Source of the DNA: Streptomyces sp. NBC_00285
GTDB lineage: Bacteria > Actinomycetota > Actinomycetes > Streptomycetales > Streptomycetaceae
Assembly (NCBI RefSeq): GCF_036174265.1
Contig: NZ_CP108055.1
Span: 5,766,001-5,830,000, forward strand
Length of the DNA: 64,000 bases
Direction of reading: 5' to 3'
Positions 25,008 to 33,536 of the stretch are shown piece after piece. The translations under genes and the position numbers were made by a program. The notes beneath the pieces were generated by a model that saw only the letters and a list, made by a program, of their open reading frames with translations, was not told the DNA's origin and did no database searches. The number at the start of each line of letters is the position of its first letter. Position 1 is the stretch's first letter.

Positions 25008-26291
25008 GTGCCCGCACTTGTGCTGCTCGGTGCTCAGTGGGGTGACGAAGGCAAGGGAAAGGCGACCGACCTGCTCGGTGGCTCGGTGGACTATGTGGTG
25101 CGCTACCAAGGCGGCAACAACGCCGGCCACACGGTAGTCGTGGGCGATCAGAAGTACGCCCTCCACCTCCTCCCTTCCGGAATCCTGTCGCCGGGGTGCA
25201 CCCCGGTCATCGGCAACGGTGTCGTCGTCGATCCGTCGGTCCTGTTCTCCGAGCTGAACGGACTGAACGACCGCGGCGTCGACACCTCCAAGCTCCTGAT
25301 CAGTGGGAACGCCCACATCATCACGCCGTACAACGTCACCGTCGACAAGGTGACGGAACGCTTCCTCGGAAAGCGGAAGATCGGCACCACCGGACGCGGC
25401 ATCGGGCCGACGTACGCGGACAAGATCAACCGCGTCGGCATCCGCATCCAGGACCTGTACGACGAGTCGATCCTGACGCAGAAGGTCGAGGCGGCTCTCG
25501 ACGGCAAGAACCAGCTCCTCACCAAGGTCTTCAACCGCCGTGCCATCGAGGTGGAGCAGGTCGTCGAGGAACTGCTGGGCTATGCCGACCGGCTGAAGCC
25601 CTACGTCGCCGACACGGTCCTGGTGCTCAACCAGGCCCTGGAGAACGACAAGGTCGTCCTGTTCGAGGGCGGCCAGGGCACGCTCCTGGACATCGACCAC
25701 GGCACGTACCCCTTCGTCACCTCCAGCAACCCCACCGCGGGCGGTGCGTGCACGGGATCGGGCGTCGGTCCCACGAAGATCAGCCGGGTCATCGGCATCC
25801 TCAAGGCGTACACGACCCGTGTCGGCTCGGGTCCGTTCCCGACCGAGCTGCTCGATGCGGACGGCGACGCGCTGCGCCGGATCGGCGGCGAGCGGGGTGT
25901 CACCACCGGCCGTGACCGCCGCTGCGGCTGGTTCGACGCGGTGATCGCCCGTTACGCGACCCGCGTCAACGGCCTCACCGACTTCTTCCTCACCAAGCTC
26001 GACGTCCTCACCGGCTGGGAGCAGATCCCGGTCTGCGTGGCCTACGAGATCGACGGCAAGCGCGTCGAGGAGCTCCCGTACTCCCAGACCGACTTCCACC
26101 ACGCGAAGCCGATCTACGAGAACCTCCCCGGCTGGAGCGAGGACATCACGAAGGCCAAGACCTTCGCCGACCTCCCGAAGAACGCCCAGGACTACGTCAA
26201 GGCGCTGGAGGAGATGTCCGGCGCCCCGATCTCCGCGATCGGTGTGGGCCCGGGCCGGGACGAGACGATCGAGATCAATTCGTTCCTGTAA
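25008..26291 (+). CDS. purA: Adenylosuccinate synthetase
   Basis: A 427-residue enzyme that makes adenylosuccinate from IMP, aspartate and GTP, the committed step to AMP. The GTG start is preceded by GGAAGGGG. The P-loop [16 protein letters not shown] carries the catalytic aspartate, [10 protein letters not shown] the second catalytic residue, and [32 protein letters not shown] and [12 protein letters not shown] bind IMP. All motifs are intact. It stands alone and ends at a strong terminator. Confidence 0.98.
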   Translation: MPALVLLGAQWGDEGKGKATDLLGGSVDYVVRYQGGNNAGHTVVVGDQKYALHLLPSGILSPGCTPVIGNGVVVDPSVLFSELNGLNDRGVDTSKLLISGNAHIITPYNVTVDKVTERFLGKRKIGTTGRGIGPTYADKINRVGIRIQDLYDESILTQKVEAALDGKNQLLTKVFNRRAIEVEQVVEELLGYADRLKPYVADTVLVLNQALENDKVVLFEGGQGTLLDIDHGTYPFVTSSNPTAGGACTGSGVGPTKISRVIGILKAYTTRVGSGPFPTELLDADGDALRRIGGERGVTTGRDRRCGWFDAVIARYATRVNGLTDFFLTKLDVLTGWEQIPVCVAYEIDGKRVEELPYSQTDFHHAKPIYENLPGWSEDITKAKTFADLPKNAQDYVKALEEMSGAPISAIGVGPGRDETIEINSFL

Positions 26292-26313
26292 ATCCCTTTT
26301 GTTCTGCAGCTGT

Positions 26314-26345
26314 TGGGCCGGTCATGGACATCCTTGACCGGCCCA
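26314..26345 (+). terminator. Terminator after purA
   Basis: A perfect 11-bp stem (TGGGCCGGTCA / TGACCGGCCCA) with a ten-base loop, starting 23 bases after the purA stop. There is no T-run, as usual in streptomycetes. Confidence 0.8.
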
Positions 26346-26440
26346 TGGCTTGCTCCTGGTTTCGCGCGCAACCGGCGGGACGCGACTATCTACGCGGGTA
26401 GTTCCCTCTCTCCTCCCACTTCCCCTCCAGGAGCCCTGCC

Positions 26441-28261
26441 ATGCCCGTCAGTCCCATGAACCGCCGCGCGTTCGTGAAGAAGTCGGCCGTCACCGGGGCG
26501 GCCGTCGCCGCCGCGGGCAGCGTCGCCGCGGGGCCCGCCGAGGCCGCCGACCGGCACAAGCCGAAGCCCAGGCCGACGACCTGGTCGTTCTCCATCCTGG
26601 GCACGACCGACCTGCACAGCCACGTCTTCAACTGGGACTACTACACCAACGCCGCCCCGGTGGACTCCAAGGGCAACACCTACGGCATCGCCCGCATCGC
26701 CACCCTGGTCAAGAACCTGCGCGCTGAGAAGGGCGAGCACCGGGTGCTGCTCGTCGACGCCGGCGACATCATCCAGGGCACGTCCCTCGCGTACTACTAC
26801 GCCAACGTCGACCCCATCACGGGCAAGAACGGCAAGCGCGGCCCCAAGCACCCCATGGCTGTCGCCATGAACGAGATGCGCTACGACGCCGCCGCCCTCG
26901 GCAACCACGAGTTCAACTACGGCGTGGACGTGCTGCGCGCCTTCGAGAAGCAGTGTCACTTCCCGCTGCTCGGCGCCAACGCCCTGGACGCGAAGACCCT
27001 CAAGCCCGCCTTCGAGCCCTACACGGTCAAGCGCATCAAGGTGCCCGGCGCCCCGGACATCAAGGTCGGCATCCTCGGCCTCACCAACCCGGGCATCGCG
27101 CTGTGGGACAAGGACAACGTCAGCGGCAAGCTGGTCTTCCCGGGGCTCGTCGAGCAGGCGAAGAAGTACGTGCCGAGGCTGCGCGCGCTCGGCTGCGACG
27201 TCGTCTTCCTCACCGACCACTCCGGTCTGGACGGCTCGACGTCGTGGGGCGACGAACTCCCGTACGTGGAGAACGCGTCGAACCTGGTCGCCGCGCAGGT
27301 CCCCGGCATCGACGCGATCCTCGTCGGCCACACCCACGTCGACGTCCCCACCTACACGGTGAAGAACGAGGAGACCGGCGAGGACGTCCTCCTCTCCGAG
27401 CCGTACTGCTACGGCTACCGCCTGTCCGTCTTCGACTTCGAGCTGGAACTCGTGCGCGGCTGCTGGAAGATCACCAGCAAGACGGCGACCACGCTCAACA
27501 GCAACACGGTCGCCGAGGACCCGAAGATCACCGAACTCCTCACCGCCGACCACGACCTGGTCGTCAAGTACGTCAACACGGCGATCGGCACCAGCACCGC
27601 GGACATGTCGACCGCGGAGGCCTGCTGGAAGGACGTCCCCGCCATCGACTTCATCCACGAGGTCCAGATGGAGACGGTGAAGGCGGGCCTGTCGGCGGCG
27701 GACGCCGCGCTCCCGCTGATCTCGGTGGCGGCCTGCTTCAGCCGCACCGCCGACATCCCCAAGGGTGACGTGACCATCCGCGACGTCGCCGGCCTCTACA
27801 TCTACGAGAACACCCTCTACGGCAAGAAGCTCACCGGCGCCCAGCTCAAGGACTACCTGGAGTTCGCGGCGAAGTACTACCACCAGGTCCCGGCCGGCAC
27901 GAAGGTCGACACCGCGACCCTCACCAACGCCAACAGCTTCTGGGACTACATGTACGACACGGCGGCCGGTGTCTCCTACGAGATCGACATCGCGGCGGCC
28001 GAGGGCTCCCGCATCAAGAACCTCACCTACAACGGCGCCGCGATCCCCGACGACCAGGTCTTCGTCGTCGCGGTCAACAACTACCGCGCCAACGGTGGCA
28101 GCGGCTACCCGCACATCGCCGCGGCGGAGTCCGCCTACAGCTCCACCAACCAGGTCCGCGACCTGATGATCGCCTACGCCACGGCCAAGGGCACCATCGA
28201 CCCGTCGACGTTCGCGGCCACCAACTGGAAGCTGACGCAGGCCGGTACGGCGGTCTTCTAG
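26441..28261 (+). CDS. Tat-exported 5'-nucleotidase/metallophosphatase
   Basis: A 606-residue secreted enzyme. The N terminus NRRAFVKKSAVTGAAVAAAG is a twin-arginine signal. The metallophosphatase domain has TTDLHSHVF, VDAGDIIQGT, LGNHEFNYG and LVGHTHVDV, the dinuclear metal ligands. The C-terminal 5'_nucleotid_C domain covers about 400-580 (IRDVAGLYIYENTLYGKKLTG is split by position, NNYRANGGSGYPH binds substrate). It probably releases phosphate or nucleosides from extracellular nucleotides. A second, broken copy lies at 32656-35673. Confidence 0.94.
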   Translation: MPVSPMNRRAFVKKSAVTGAAVAAAGSVAAGPAEAADRHKPKPRPTTWSFSILGTTDLHSHVFNWDYYTNAAPVDSKGNTYGIARIATLVKNLRAEKGEHRVLLVDAGDIIQGTSLAYYYANVDPITGKNGKRGPKHPMAVAMNEMRYDAAALGNHEFNYGVDVLRAFEKQCHFPLLGANALDAKTLKPAFEPYTVKRIKVPGAPDIKVGILGLTNPGIALWDKDNVSGKLVFPGLVEQAKKYVPRLRALGCDVVFLTDHSGLDGSTSWGDELPYVENASNLVAAQVPGIDAILVGHTHVDVPTYTVKNEETGEDVLLSEPYCYGYRLSVFDFELELVRGCWKITSKTATTLNSNTVAEDPKITELLTADHDLVVKYVNTAIGTSTADMSTAEACWKDVPAIDFIHEVQMETVKAGLSAADAALPLISVAACFSRTADIPKGDVTIRDVAGLYIYENTLYGKKLTGAQLKDYLEFAAKYYHQVPAGTKVDTATLTNANSFWDYMYDTAAGVSYEIDIAAAEGSRIKNLTYNGAAIPDDQVFVVAVNNYRANGGSGYPHIAAAESAYSSTNQVRDLMIAYATAKGTIDPSTFAATNWKLTQAGTAVF

Positions 28262-28359
28262 GAGTCCACTTCCTGGCAACAGGCTATGAGTTCCTGTGAG
28301 TCGCTGTGAATGATCAACTTCACGGCCTCTTCACATCGGACATTAGCTATGTTCCGTGC

Positions 28360-31300
28360 ATGTCATATCGAAGACGGTTCTCCCCGGCCGCCGTACGTCG
28401 TACGGCGGCCGGGTTGTCCCTGTTGTTGCTCGCGGCGGCTGTGACGGATGCTCCCTTCAGGTCAGGCACATTCGCCGAGGCCGCCTCAACTCCGTTCGTT
28501 CCGAAGACTTTTCAGGTCACCCCCGCGGTGGACACCGGCAGCGAGGGCGCAGCGAAGGCGCTGTCGTTTCTGACGCCGGACCAACTCGCGCGCAGGCAGG
28601 CCAAGGTGACCGGCGAGCGGGTCGAACTGACCTCGCAGCGCACTGAGGACACCACGACGTATGTCAATCCCGACGGCACCCTCACCACGGAGAGCTATGC
28701 CGGGCCCATCCGGGTCCAGGACAGCGACGGGACCTGGGAGTCGATCGACACCGAGCTGTCCGACGCGGGTGCCGCGTTGGAGCCGCAGGCCGCAGCCGCC
28801 GACATCACCGTCTCGGACGGCGGGGACACTCACCTCGCGTCTGTCTCGGCGGACGGCAAGTCCTTCGGGATGAGCTGGCCCGATGCCCTGCCCACCCCGA
28901 CCGTCGACGGCGACACCGCCTCGTACGACGTGGGCGACGACCAGAAGCTGACCGTCACCGCGCTGCCGCAGGGTTTCTCGGAGAACGTCGTCCTCGACTC
29001 CGCCCCCGCCACCGTGTCCTACCGGATACCCCTGGCCCTGCACGGTCTGACCGTCTCGAAGGCGTCCACGGGGCATCTGCTCCTCAAGGACGACGACGGC
29101 GACCTGGTCGCCGAGGCTCCGGCGCCGATGATGTGGGACTCCTCCAAGGACCCGGCCTCCGGCGAGTCGAAGCATGTCGCGGCCGTGGACTACGAGATCG
29201 AGACCGCCGCGGACGGCACCCAGACCCTGGTCCTCACCCCGGACGCGGCCTACTTCGACCAGGACCTGACCTACCCGGTCACCGTCGACCCGACCAGCAC
29301 GCTGGCGGTGACCACCGACACCTGGGTCGCCACCAACTACCCCGACTCGCAGCTGTCCTCGGCAGAGCTGAAGTCGGGCACGTACAACGGCGGTGACACG
29401 ATCGCCCGTTCCTATCTGAAGTTCGACGTCTCGGACTTCGTGGGCACGGACATCGTCGACACCAACCTGGCCCTGTACTCGTACTGGTCGTCGTCCTGCT
29501 CGACCTCCGGTTCGGGTACCCAGGTGCGCCGCATCACCTCGTCCTGGTCCTCCTCGACGATCGCGTGGGGCAGCGAGCCGACCTCCACCAGCACCGGCGC
29601 GGTCACCAGCACGGCCGCCAAGGGCTACTCGACCGACTGCCCGGCCGGTACCGTCAACTTCGACATCGACGCCATCGTGCAGGCCTGGGCGGACGGTTCC
29701 ACCAACTACGGCCTGAAGGTCAAGGGCGTCAGCGAGACCGACAGCCTGACCTGGCGCCGCTGGCGCTCGGCCAACTACGTCTCCGGGGACGGTTCGACCG
29801 AGCCGCACCTGACCGTGACGTACAACTCGTACCCGAAGACGCCGAGTTCGCTGACCGTCTCGCCCAGCACCACCAGTGGCAGCGAGAAGATCGTCACGTC
29901 GGTCACCCCGGTGTTCTCGGCCAAGGTCTCCGACGTCGACTCCGGCGCCAAGGTCCGCGTCCAGTACGCGATCGAGCCGGACCCCGACTACGCGGACACC
30001 ACGTACACGCTGACCAGGTCCACCGCGTACGTCGCCTCCGGCAAGGCCGCCGCCCTCAGCGTCCCGAGCTCGACCCCGCTGCCCGACGGCAAGCACCTGC
30101 GCATCCGCGCCCGCGCCTACGACGGTACCGACTACTCGACGGCCTGGACCTCCTGGACGTCGTACACCGTCGACACGGGCGCGCTGGACATCCCGGACGT
30201 GCCGACCGGACTGCAGACGGGTGCGACCGAGACGACCACTCCGCTGCTCACGGCCCTGGTCACCGCACTCGGGCAGCCGGCGGTGGACACCCAGTTCGTC
30301 CTGTACGACGCCTCCGGCTCGGTCATCGGCGGTACGCCGTTGGGCACCGCGACCGTCGAGTCGGGGCAGCGCGCGGCGCTCCAGGTGCCGGACGGTCTGC
30401 TGAGCGATGCCGGTACCTACTCCTGGAAGACGCGCGCCTGCGTGGGGAGCGTCTGCTCCTCCTATACCGCCAAGAAGTCGTTCACCGTCGATGTGACCGA
30501 CCCTTCCCAGTCGGGTGACACGGCCGGCGGTGTGCCCACCGCGGTACGGGATCTGAGCGCACGAGCCGGCGAAGGCGGCGTCCTGGTCGGGTGGAGCGCG
30601 CCGGAGGACCTGGGCGGAAGCGACGAGGACGGCGTCGCCTACACGGTGAACGTCATCACCGGCTCGTCCACTGTCAAGACCCTCACCGCGGCGGGCACTT
30701 CGGCCGTCGTCACCGGGCTCACCAACGGGCTCACGTACACGTTCTCCGTGGCCGCGGTCGGCAGCGCGGGAAGCGGCCCGGCCACGGTGTCCGCTCCCGC
30801 CGTCCCGGTCGCGGTGAGTGGGGGAACGGCTGACTATCGTACTGTCCTGCAGCAGTATCTGGACGCGCAGACCGGACTCACGGAAGGTACGTACGCGAAC
30901 TCGTCGGTCGCCGCCGACAGCAGCGACGACGGTACGGCCTTCGCGGACGTTCTCGAAGCGGAGCAGTCCGACCCGCTCACCGAGCGGGCGCTGCTGGCGG
31001 ACGACGACTCGGAGACCGACGGCTCGACGGTCACCCTGAGCGATGTCTTGGCGATGCCGTCCACCGACGGCAAGACGGTGACGCTGCGCGCCACCGCGAC
31101 GACCGCGAAGACCGTCACGGTCGCCGCGGACAGCACCGACCCCGACGCCGCCGACGCCGCGGAGGAATCGACGTATCTGTACACGTTCACCGTGGCCACT
31201 CCGCCCGTACTCACCGGGCACATCGACGCCGACGCGGCCGAGACCGTCGTCAGCGCGGGCGACGACGCACTCACCCAACTCGGCGACGACACCACGGTGA

Positions 31301-31947
31301 CGGACGACGACACCGACTCCTCGACGGATTCGCCCGCAGCCATGGGGACGGACGCGGACGGAGCCCTGGTGGCCGCGGACGCCTCGTCCACCACGACGGC
31401 GACCACGGTCTCCACCCATGCCCAGTACGCGGCGGACATCTCCGGCAGCGGCACCGCGAAATGGGCCAGGGACCACTGGAACTCCAAGCACTGGTACGGC
31501 AACGACTGCACCAACTTCGCCTCGCGCTCGCTGAACAGTGGCGGCGGCATGGACAAGAAATGGGGTTCGCGCCTCGACCGCCACAAGGACGACTACTGGT
31601 GGCGCAACGGCGACTACCTGTACTGGAAGCAGTCGGACTCCTGGAGCATGGCCTATCATCTGGCCGATTTCATCGACAGACAGGCCACCTACTCCTGGCA
31701 CACCAACAAGGGGCAGGTCAACCTGGGCGACATCGTCTTCTACAACTGGAACGACAAGGGCGACGACCATCCCAACGGCTTCAAGGGGATCAGTCACGCG
31801 TCCGTGGTGACGAAGATCGACTCGCACGGAAACATCTACATCAGTCAGCACAGCGGCAACCGCAAGAACTATCCGCTGACGAGCCAGCGCAAGCTGCACA
31901 AGAACATGGACGTCTGGATCGTGACGTCCTTCCCCTGGTACGAGTGA
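28360..31947 (+). CDS. Large secreted protein: DNRLRE, FN3 and C-terminal amidase domain
   Basis: The start at 28360 gives 1195 residues with a classical signal peptide (RRRFSPAAVRR, then AAGLSLLLLAAAV); no ribosome-binding site is evident. Residues about 310-490 are a DNRLRE cell-wall-type domain (PVTVDPTSTLAV, GDTIARSYLKFDVSDF, WRRWRSANY). Residues 500-720 are two strand-rich repeats, and 727-818 are a fibronectin type III domain. Then comes a long acidic, threonine-rich spacer. Residues 1020-1195 match the Amidase_6 cysteine-hydrolase domain: GNDCTNFASRSL holds Cys1050, and GISHASVVTKID holds His1146. This layout resembles polymorphic secreted toxins; cell-wall hydrolysis is the alternative. 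Confidence 0.85.
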   Translation: MSYRRRFSPAAVRRTAAGLSLLLLAAAVTDAPFRSGTFAEAASTPFVPKTFQVTPAVDTGSEGAAKALSFLTPDQLARRQAKVTGERVELTSQRTEDTTTYVNPDGTLTTESYAGPIRVQDSDGTWESIDTELSDAGAALEPQAAAADITVSDGGDTHLASVSADGKSFGMSWPDALPTPTVDGDTASYDVGDDQKLTVTALPQGFSENVVLDSAPATVSYRIPLALHGLTVSKASTGHLLLKDDDGDLVAEAPAPMMWDSSKDPASGESKHVAAVDYEIETAADGTQTLVLTPDAAYFDQDLTYPVTVDPTSTLAVTTDTWVATNYPDSQLSSAELKSGTYNGGDTIARSYLKFDVSDFVGTDIVDTNLALYSYWSSSCSTSGSGTQVRRITSSWSSSTIAWGSEPTSTSTGAVTSTAAKGYSTDCPAGTVNFDIDAIVQAWADGSTNYGLKVKGVSETDSLTWRRWRSANYVSGDGSTEPHLTVTYNSYPKTPSSLTVSPSTTSGSEKIVTSVTPVFSAKVSDVDSGAKVRVQYAIEPDPDYADTTYTLTRSTAYVASGKAAALSVPSSTPLPDGKHLRIRARAYDGTDYSTAWTSWTSYTVDTGALDIPDVPTGLQTGATETTTPLLTALVTALGQPAVDTQFVLYDASGSVIGGTPLGTATVESGQRAALQVPDGLLSDAGTYSWKTRACVGSVCSSYTAKKSFTVDVTDPSQSGDTAGGVPTAVRDLSARAGEGGVLVGWSAPEDLGGSDEDGVAYTVNVITGSSTVKTLTAAGTSAVVTGLTNGLTYTFSVAAVGSAGSGPATVSAPAVPVAVSGGTADYRTVLQQYLDAQTGLTEGTYANSSVAADSSDDGTAFADVLEAEQSDPLTERALLADDDSETDGSTVTLSDVLAMPSTDGKTVTLRATATTAKTVTVAADSTDPDAADAAEESTYLYTFTVATPPVLTGHIDADAAETVVSAGDDALTQLGDDTTVTDDDTDSSTDSPAAMGTDADGALVAADASSTTTATTVSTHAQYAADISGSGTAKWARDHWNSKHWYGNDCTNFASRSLNSGGGMDKKWGSRLDRHKDDYWWRNGDYLYWKQSDSWSMAYHLADFIDRQATYSWHTNKGQVNLGDIVFYNWNDKGDDHPNGFKGISHASVVTKIDSHGNIYISQHSGNRKNYPLTSQRKLHKNMDVWIVTSFPWYE

Positions 31948-31958
31948 GGCTGCCGAAA

Positions 31959-32273
31959 ATGACAGACACAACGGCCTCTCGGGGCCTGACCTGGCGGATA
32001 CCGGTCCTGTTCCTGGAGGGAGCGCTCGCCATATTCGTCGCCGTGAGCCTGCACGCCGACTCGTCGAACGGCGCCTGTGACCTCTCGTCCCAGGACCTCT
32101 ACCGGAACGTGGCTTACGCGCTGTGGGCCTCACTGCCCGTGACTTGGGCGATGCTGTACCCGGGCAAGGTATGGCTGCGACGCGTCTCCTGGACCGTCGT
32201 GGGACTTCGGCTGGTCTTCGGGGTGGCGGTCGGGGCGCTGATGCTGATCGGTGGGGGGACGAGCCTCTGCTGA
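31959..32273 (+). CDS. Small membrane protein, possible immunity partner
   Basis: A 104-residue protein starting 11 bases after the large secreted protein. It has three hydrophobic segments (IPVLFLEGALAIFVAVSL, ALWASLPVTWAMLY, VVGLRLVFGVAVGALMLIGGG) and two cysteines, one in SNGACDLSS and one at the C terminus. No family was recognised. Its position directly behind a protein with a C-terminal enzymatic domain is what is expected for an immunity protein. This role is an inference from position only. Confidence 0.6.
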   Translation: MTDTTASRGLTWRIPVLFLEGALAIFVAVSLHADSSNGACDLSSQDLYRNVAYALWASLPVTWAMLYPGKVWLRRVSWTVVGLRLVFGVAVGALMLIGGGTSLC

Positions 32274-32287
32274 AGCCGCTCCGGTAG

Positions 32288-32518
32288 GAACTCGTCGGCC
32301 TCCGGGCCGAGTCGCTCCTCACCGCGACGTCCGCCGCGTGGTGGACCTACCTGGTGTGGGTCCACCGAGACGCCTTGTACGCCGACCGGGCCCCCGTGGC
32401 CCTGATCCTCACGGTCACGCTGTCGCTACTGGTGACGTGGGGCCTGTGGCTGCGCACGGCCGGAAGGCTCCGGGGCGTGATCCTGACGCTGTCCCTGTGG
32501 TTCTTCCAAGACCTTTAA
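32288..32518 (+). pseudogene. Remnant of a small membrane protein, no start codon
   Basis: An open stretch after a TAG at 32285 reads ELVGLRAESLLTATSAAWWT and ends LTLSLWFFQDL at TAA 32518. It has two hydrophobic segments and codon use like real genes (third positions strongly G or C). There is no ATG, GTG or TTG at its beginning. It may be the tail of a gene whose front was lost in the rearrangements of this area, or a continuation of the preceding membrane protein after a frameshift. Confidence 0.45.
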
Positions 32519-32519
32519 T

Positions 32520-32655
32520 TCAGCTGGCGCTTGAGACGAACGCGGCCCACGTTTCGCCGGAGACGGTGAGGTGTGGGCCGTCGGGGTTCTTGGAGTCGCG
32601 GATGTGGGTGGTGTGGGGGCAGGCGGCGACTTCGACGCACTGGCCGCCGCTGCCG
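32520..32655 (-). pseudogene. C-terminal fragment of a DUF397 gene
   Basis: Read on the minus strand this stretch gives GSGGQCVEVAACPH, then THIRDSKNPDGPHLTVSGET and ends WAAFVSSAS before TGA. These are the last two thirds of a DUF397 protein like that at 14489. The upstream part is replaced by 5'-nucleotidase sequence on the other strand, so it is a leftover of a deletion or recombination. Confidence 0.8.
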
Positions 32656-32924
32656 AGCAGGCGAAGAAGAACGTGCCCCGGCTGCGCGCGCTCGGCTGTG
32701 ACGTCGTCTTCCTCACCGACCACTCGGGCCTGGACGGTTCCTCGTCCTGCGGCGACTCGCTGCCGTACATCGAGAACGCCTCCAACCTCGTCGCCCAGCA
32801 GGTCCCTGGCATCGACGCGATCCTGGTCGGCCACACCCACGTCGAGGTGACCTCGTACACCGTGAAGAACGAGGAGACCGGCGAGGACGTCCTGCTGTCC
32901 GAGCCGTACTGCTGGGGCTACCGG
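32656..32924 (+). pseudogene. Second 5'-nucleotidase, middle fragment left of the IS
   Basis: From EQAKKNVPRLRALGCDVVFL through ILVGHTHVEVTSYTVKNEET to SEPYCWGYR it matches residues about 237-326 of the intact enzyme at 26441. The signal peptide and the first metal-binding motifs are absent; sequence before 32656 belongs to the DUF397 fragment. The right end is cut by the IS200/IS605-type element. The reading frame continues after the IS at 34828, so the copy was beheaded and then interrupted, or the reverse. Confidence 0.88.
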
Positions 32925-32950
32925 AATTCATTCGCAGCGCATCGGACTCC

Positions 32951-32992
32951 AGGACTCTGCTGGGAAATCCGCGCCTTTCCCAGCAGAGTCCT
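32951..32992. repeat. Left-end hairpin of the IS, 17-bp perfect stem
   Basis: AGGACTCTGCTGGGAAA (32951-32967) and its exact complement (32976-32992) enclose an eight-base loop. It lies 29 bases inside the left end. IS605-type transposases bind end hairpins as single strands, but this stem is unusually long and has no unpaired base. Confidence 0.75.
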
Positions 32993-33070
32993 TCAGGCCG
33001 GTGGTGAAGCGACTCTGATGGTGGCAACGCGGAGTGTCGCGGATTCAGGTCCGGCGGAGTCGGCCGATGT

Positions 33071-33517
33071 TCACACCGGCCGGTTCTGCTGTTTGATGTA
33101 CTGCCTGACCGTGCTGAGCGGGGCGCCGTCGAGGGTTCCGGCGAAGTAGGAGCCGGACCAGAGTTTTGTTGGCGCGCCAGTAGTGGCGTTCCAGGTCGGG
33201 GAACTCTCCCCCAGCCTTCGGCCGGGAGGTGCCCCCAGGCGCAGGCGGAGGGAGGAGACGCCCTTGAGGGAGTTGACCAGCTTGGTGACGGCGACCTTGG
33301 GCGGGAAGTCCACCAGCAGGTGGACGTGGTTGTCTCCGCCGTTGAATTCGGCCAACTCGCACTCGAAGTCCGTACACACCGACCGCATGATCTCCTCCAT
33401 CCGCCTCAAGTGGGCATCGGTGAACACCTTGTGGCGGAATTTGGTCACGAAGACCAAGTGGACGTGCATCACGAAAAAACAGTGCCGACCAGTTCTGATC
33501 TTCCGCATATCGTCCAT
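33071..33517 (-). CDS. tnpA: IS200-type Y1 transposase TnpA, locally frameshifted
   Basis: A 148-residue HUH-type transposase, minus strand, starting 19 bases from tnpB. KIRTGRHCFFVMHVHLVFVT, the HUH motif in NHVHLLVDFPPK and the catalytic tyrosine in TVRQYIKQQNRPV are present. Between LRLR and KLWSGSYFAG, however, the conserved FPDLERHYWRAN segment lies in another frame. A 32-bp insertion (around 33206-33238) shifts the frame and one extra A in a run of four restores it, leaving about 24 abnormal residues. Activity is doubtful. The family is usually about 135-140 residues. Confidence 0.85.
   Translation of the reverse strand: MDDMRKIRTGRHCFFVMHVHLVFVTKFRHKVFTDAHLRRMEEIMRSVCTDFECELAEFNGGDNHVHLLVDFPPKVAVTKLVNSLKGVSSLRLRLGAPPGRRLGESSPTWNATTGAPTKLWSGSYFAGTLDGAPLSTVRQYIKQQNRPV
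33206..33238. repeat. Short GC palindromic repeat inserted in tnpA
   Basis: The stretch begins CTCCCCCAGCC and ends GAGGTGCCCCCAG, with GGCCG near the centre; its two ends are imperfect inverted copies. From memory, this type of short repeat is scattered in Streptomyces intergenic regions. Here it sits inside a coding region and accounts for the tnpA frame disturbance. Confidence 0.65.
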
Positions 33518-33536
33518 AACCCAAGTATGTAGCGTG

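Noticed and set aside
26390..28279. A 629-residue open frame opposite the 5'-nucleotidase
   Set aside because: An antisense shadow of a well-supported metallophosphatase gene; the same shadow appears opposite the second copy.
28486..32322. A 1278-residue open frame on the minus strand, opposite the large secreted protein
   Set aside because: It is a shadow of the plus-strand gene in high-GC DNA: no domain is recognisable, valine/arginine/glycine content is extreme, and the plus strand has clear domains.
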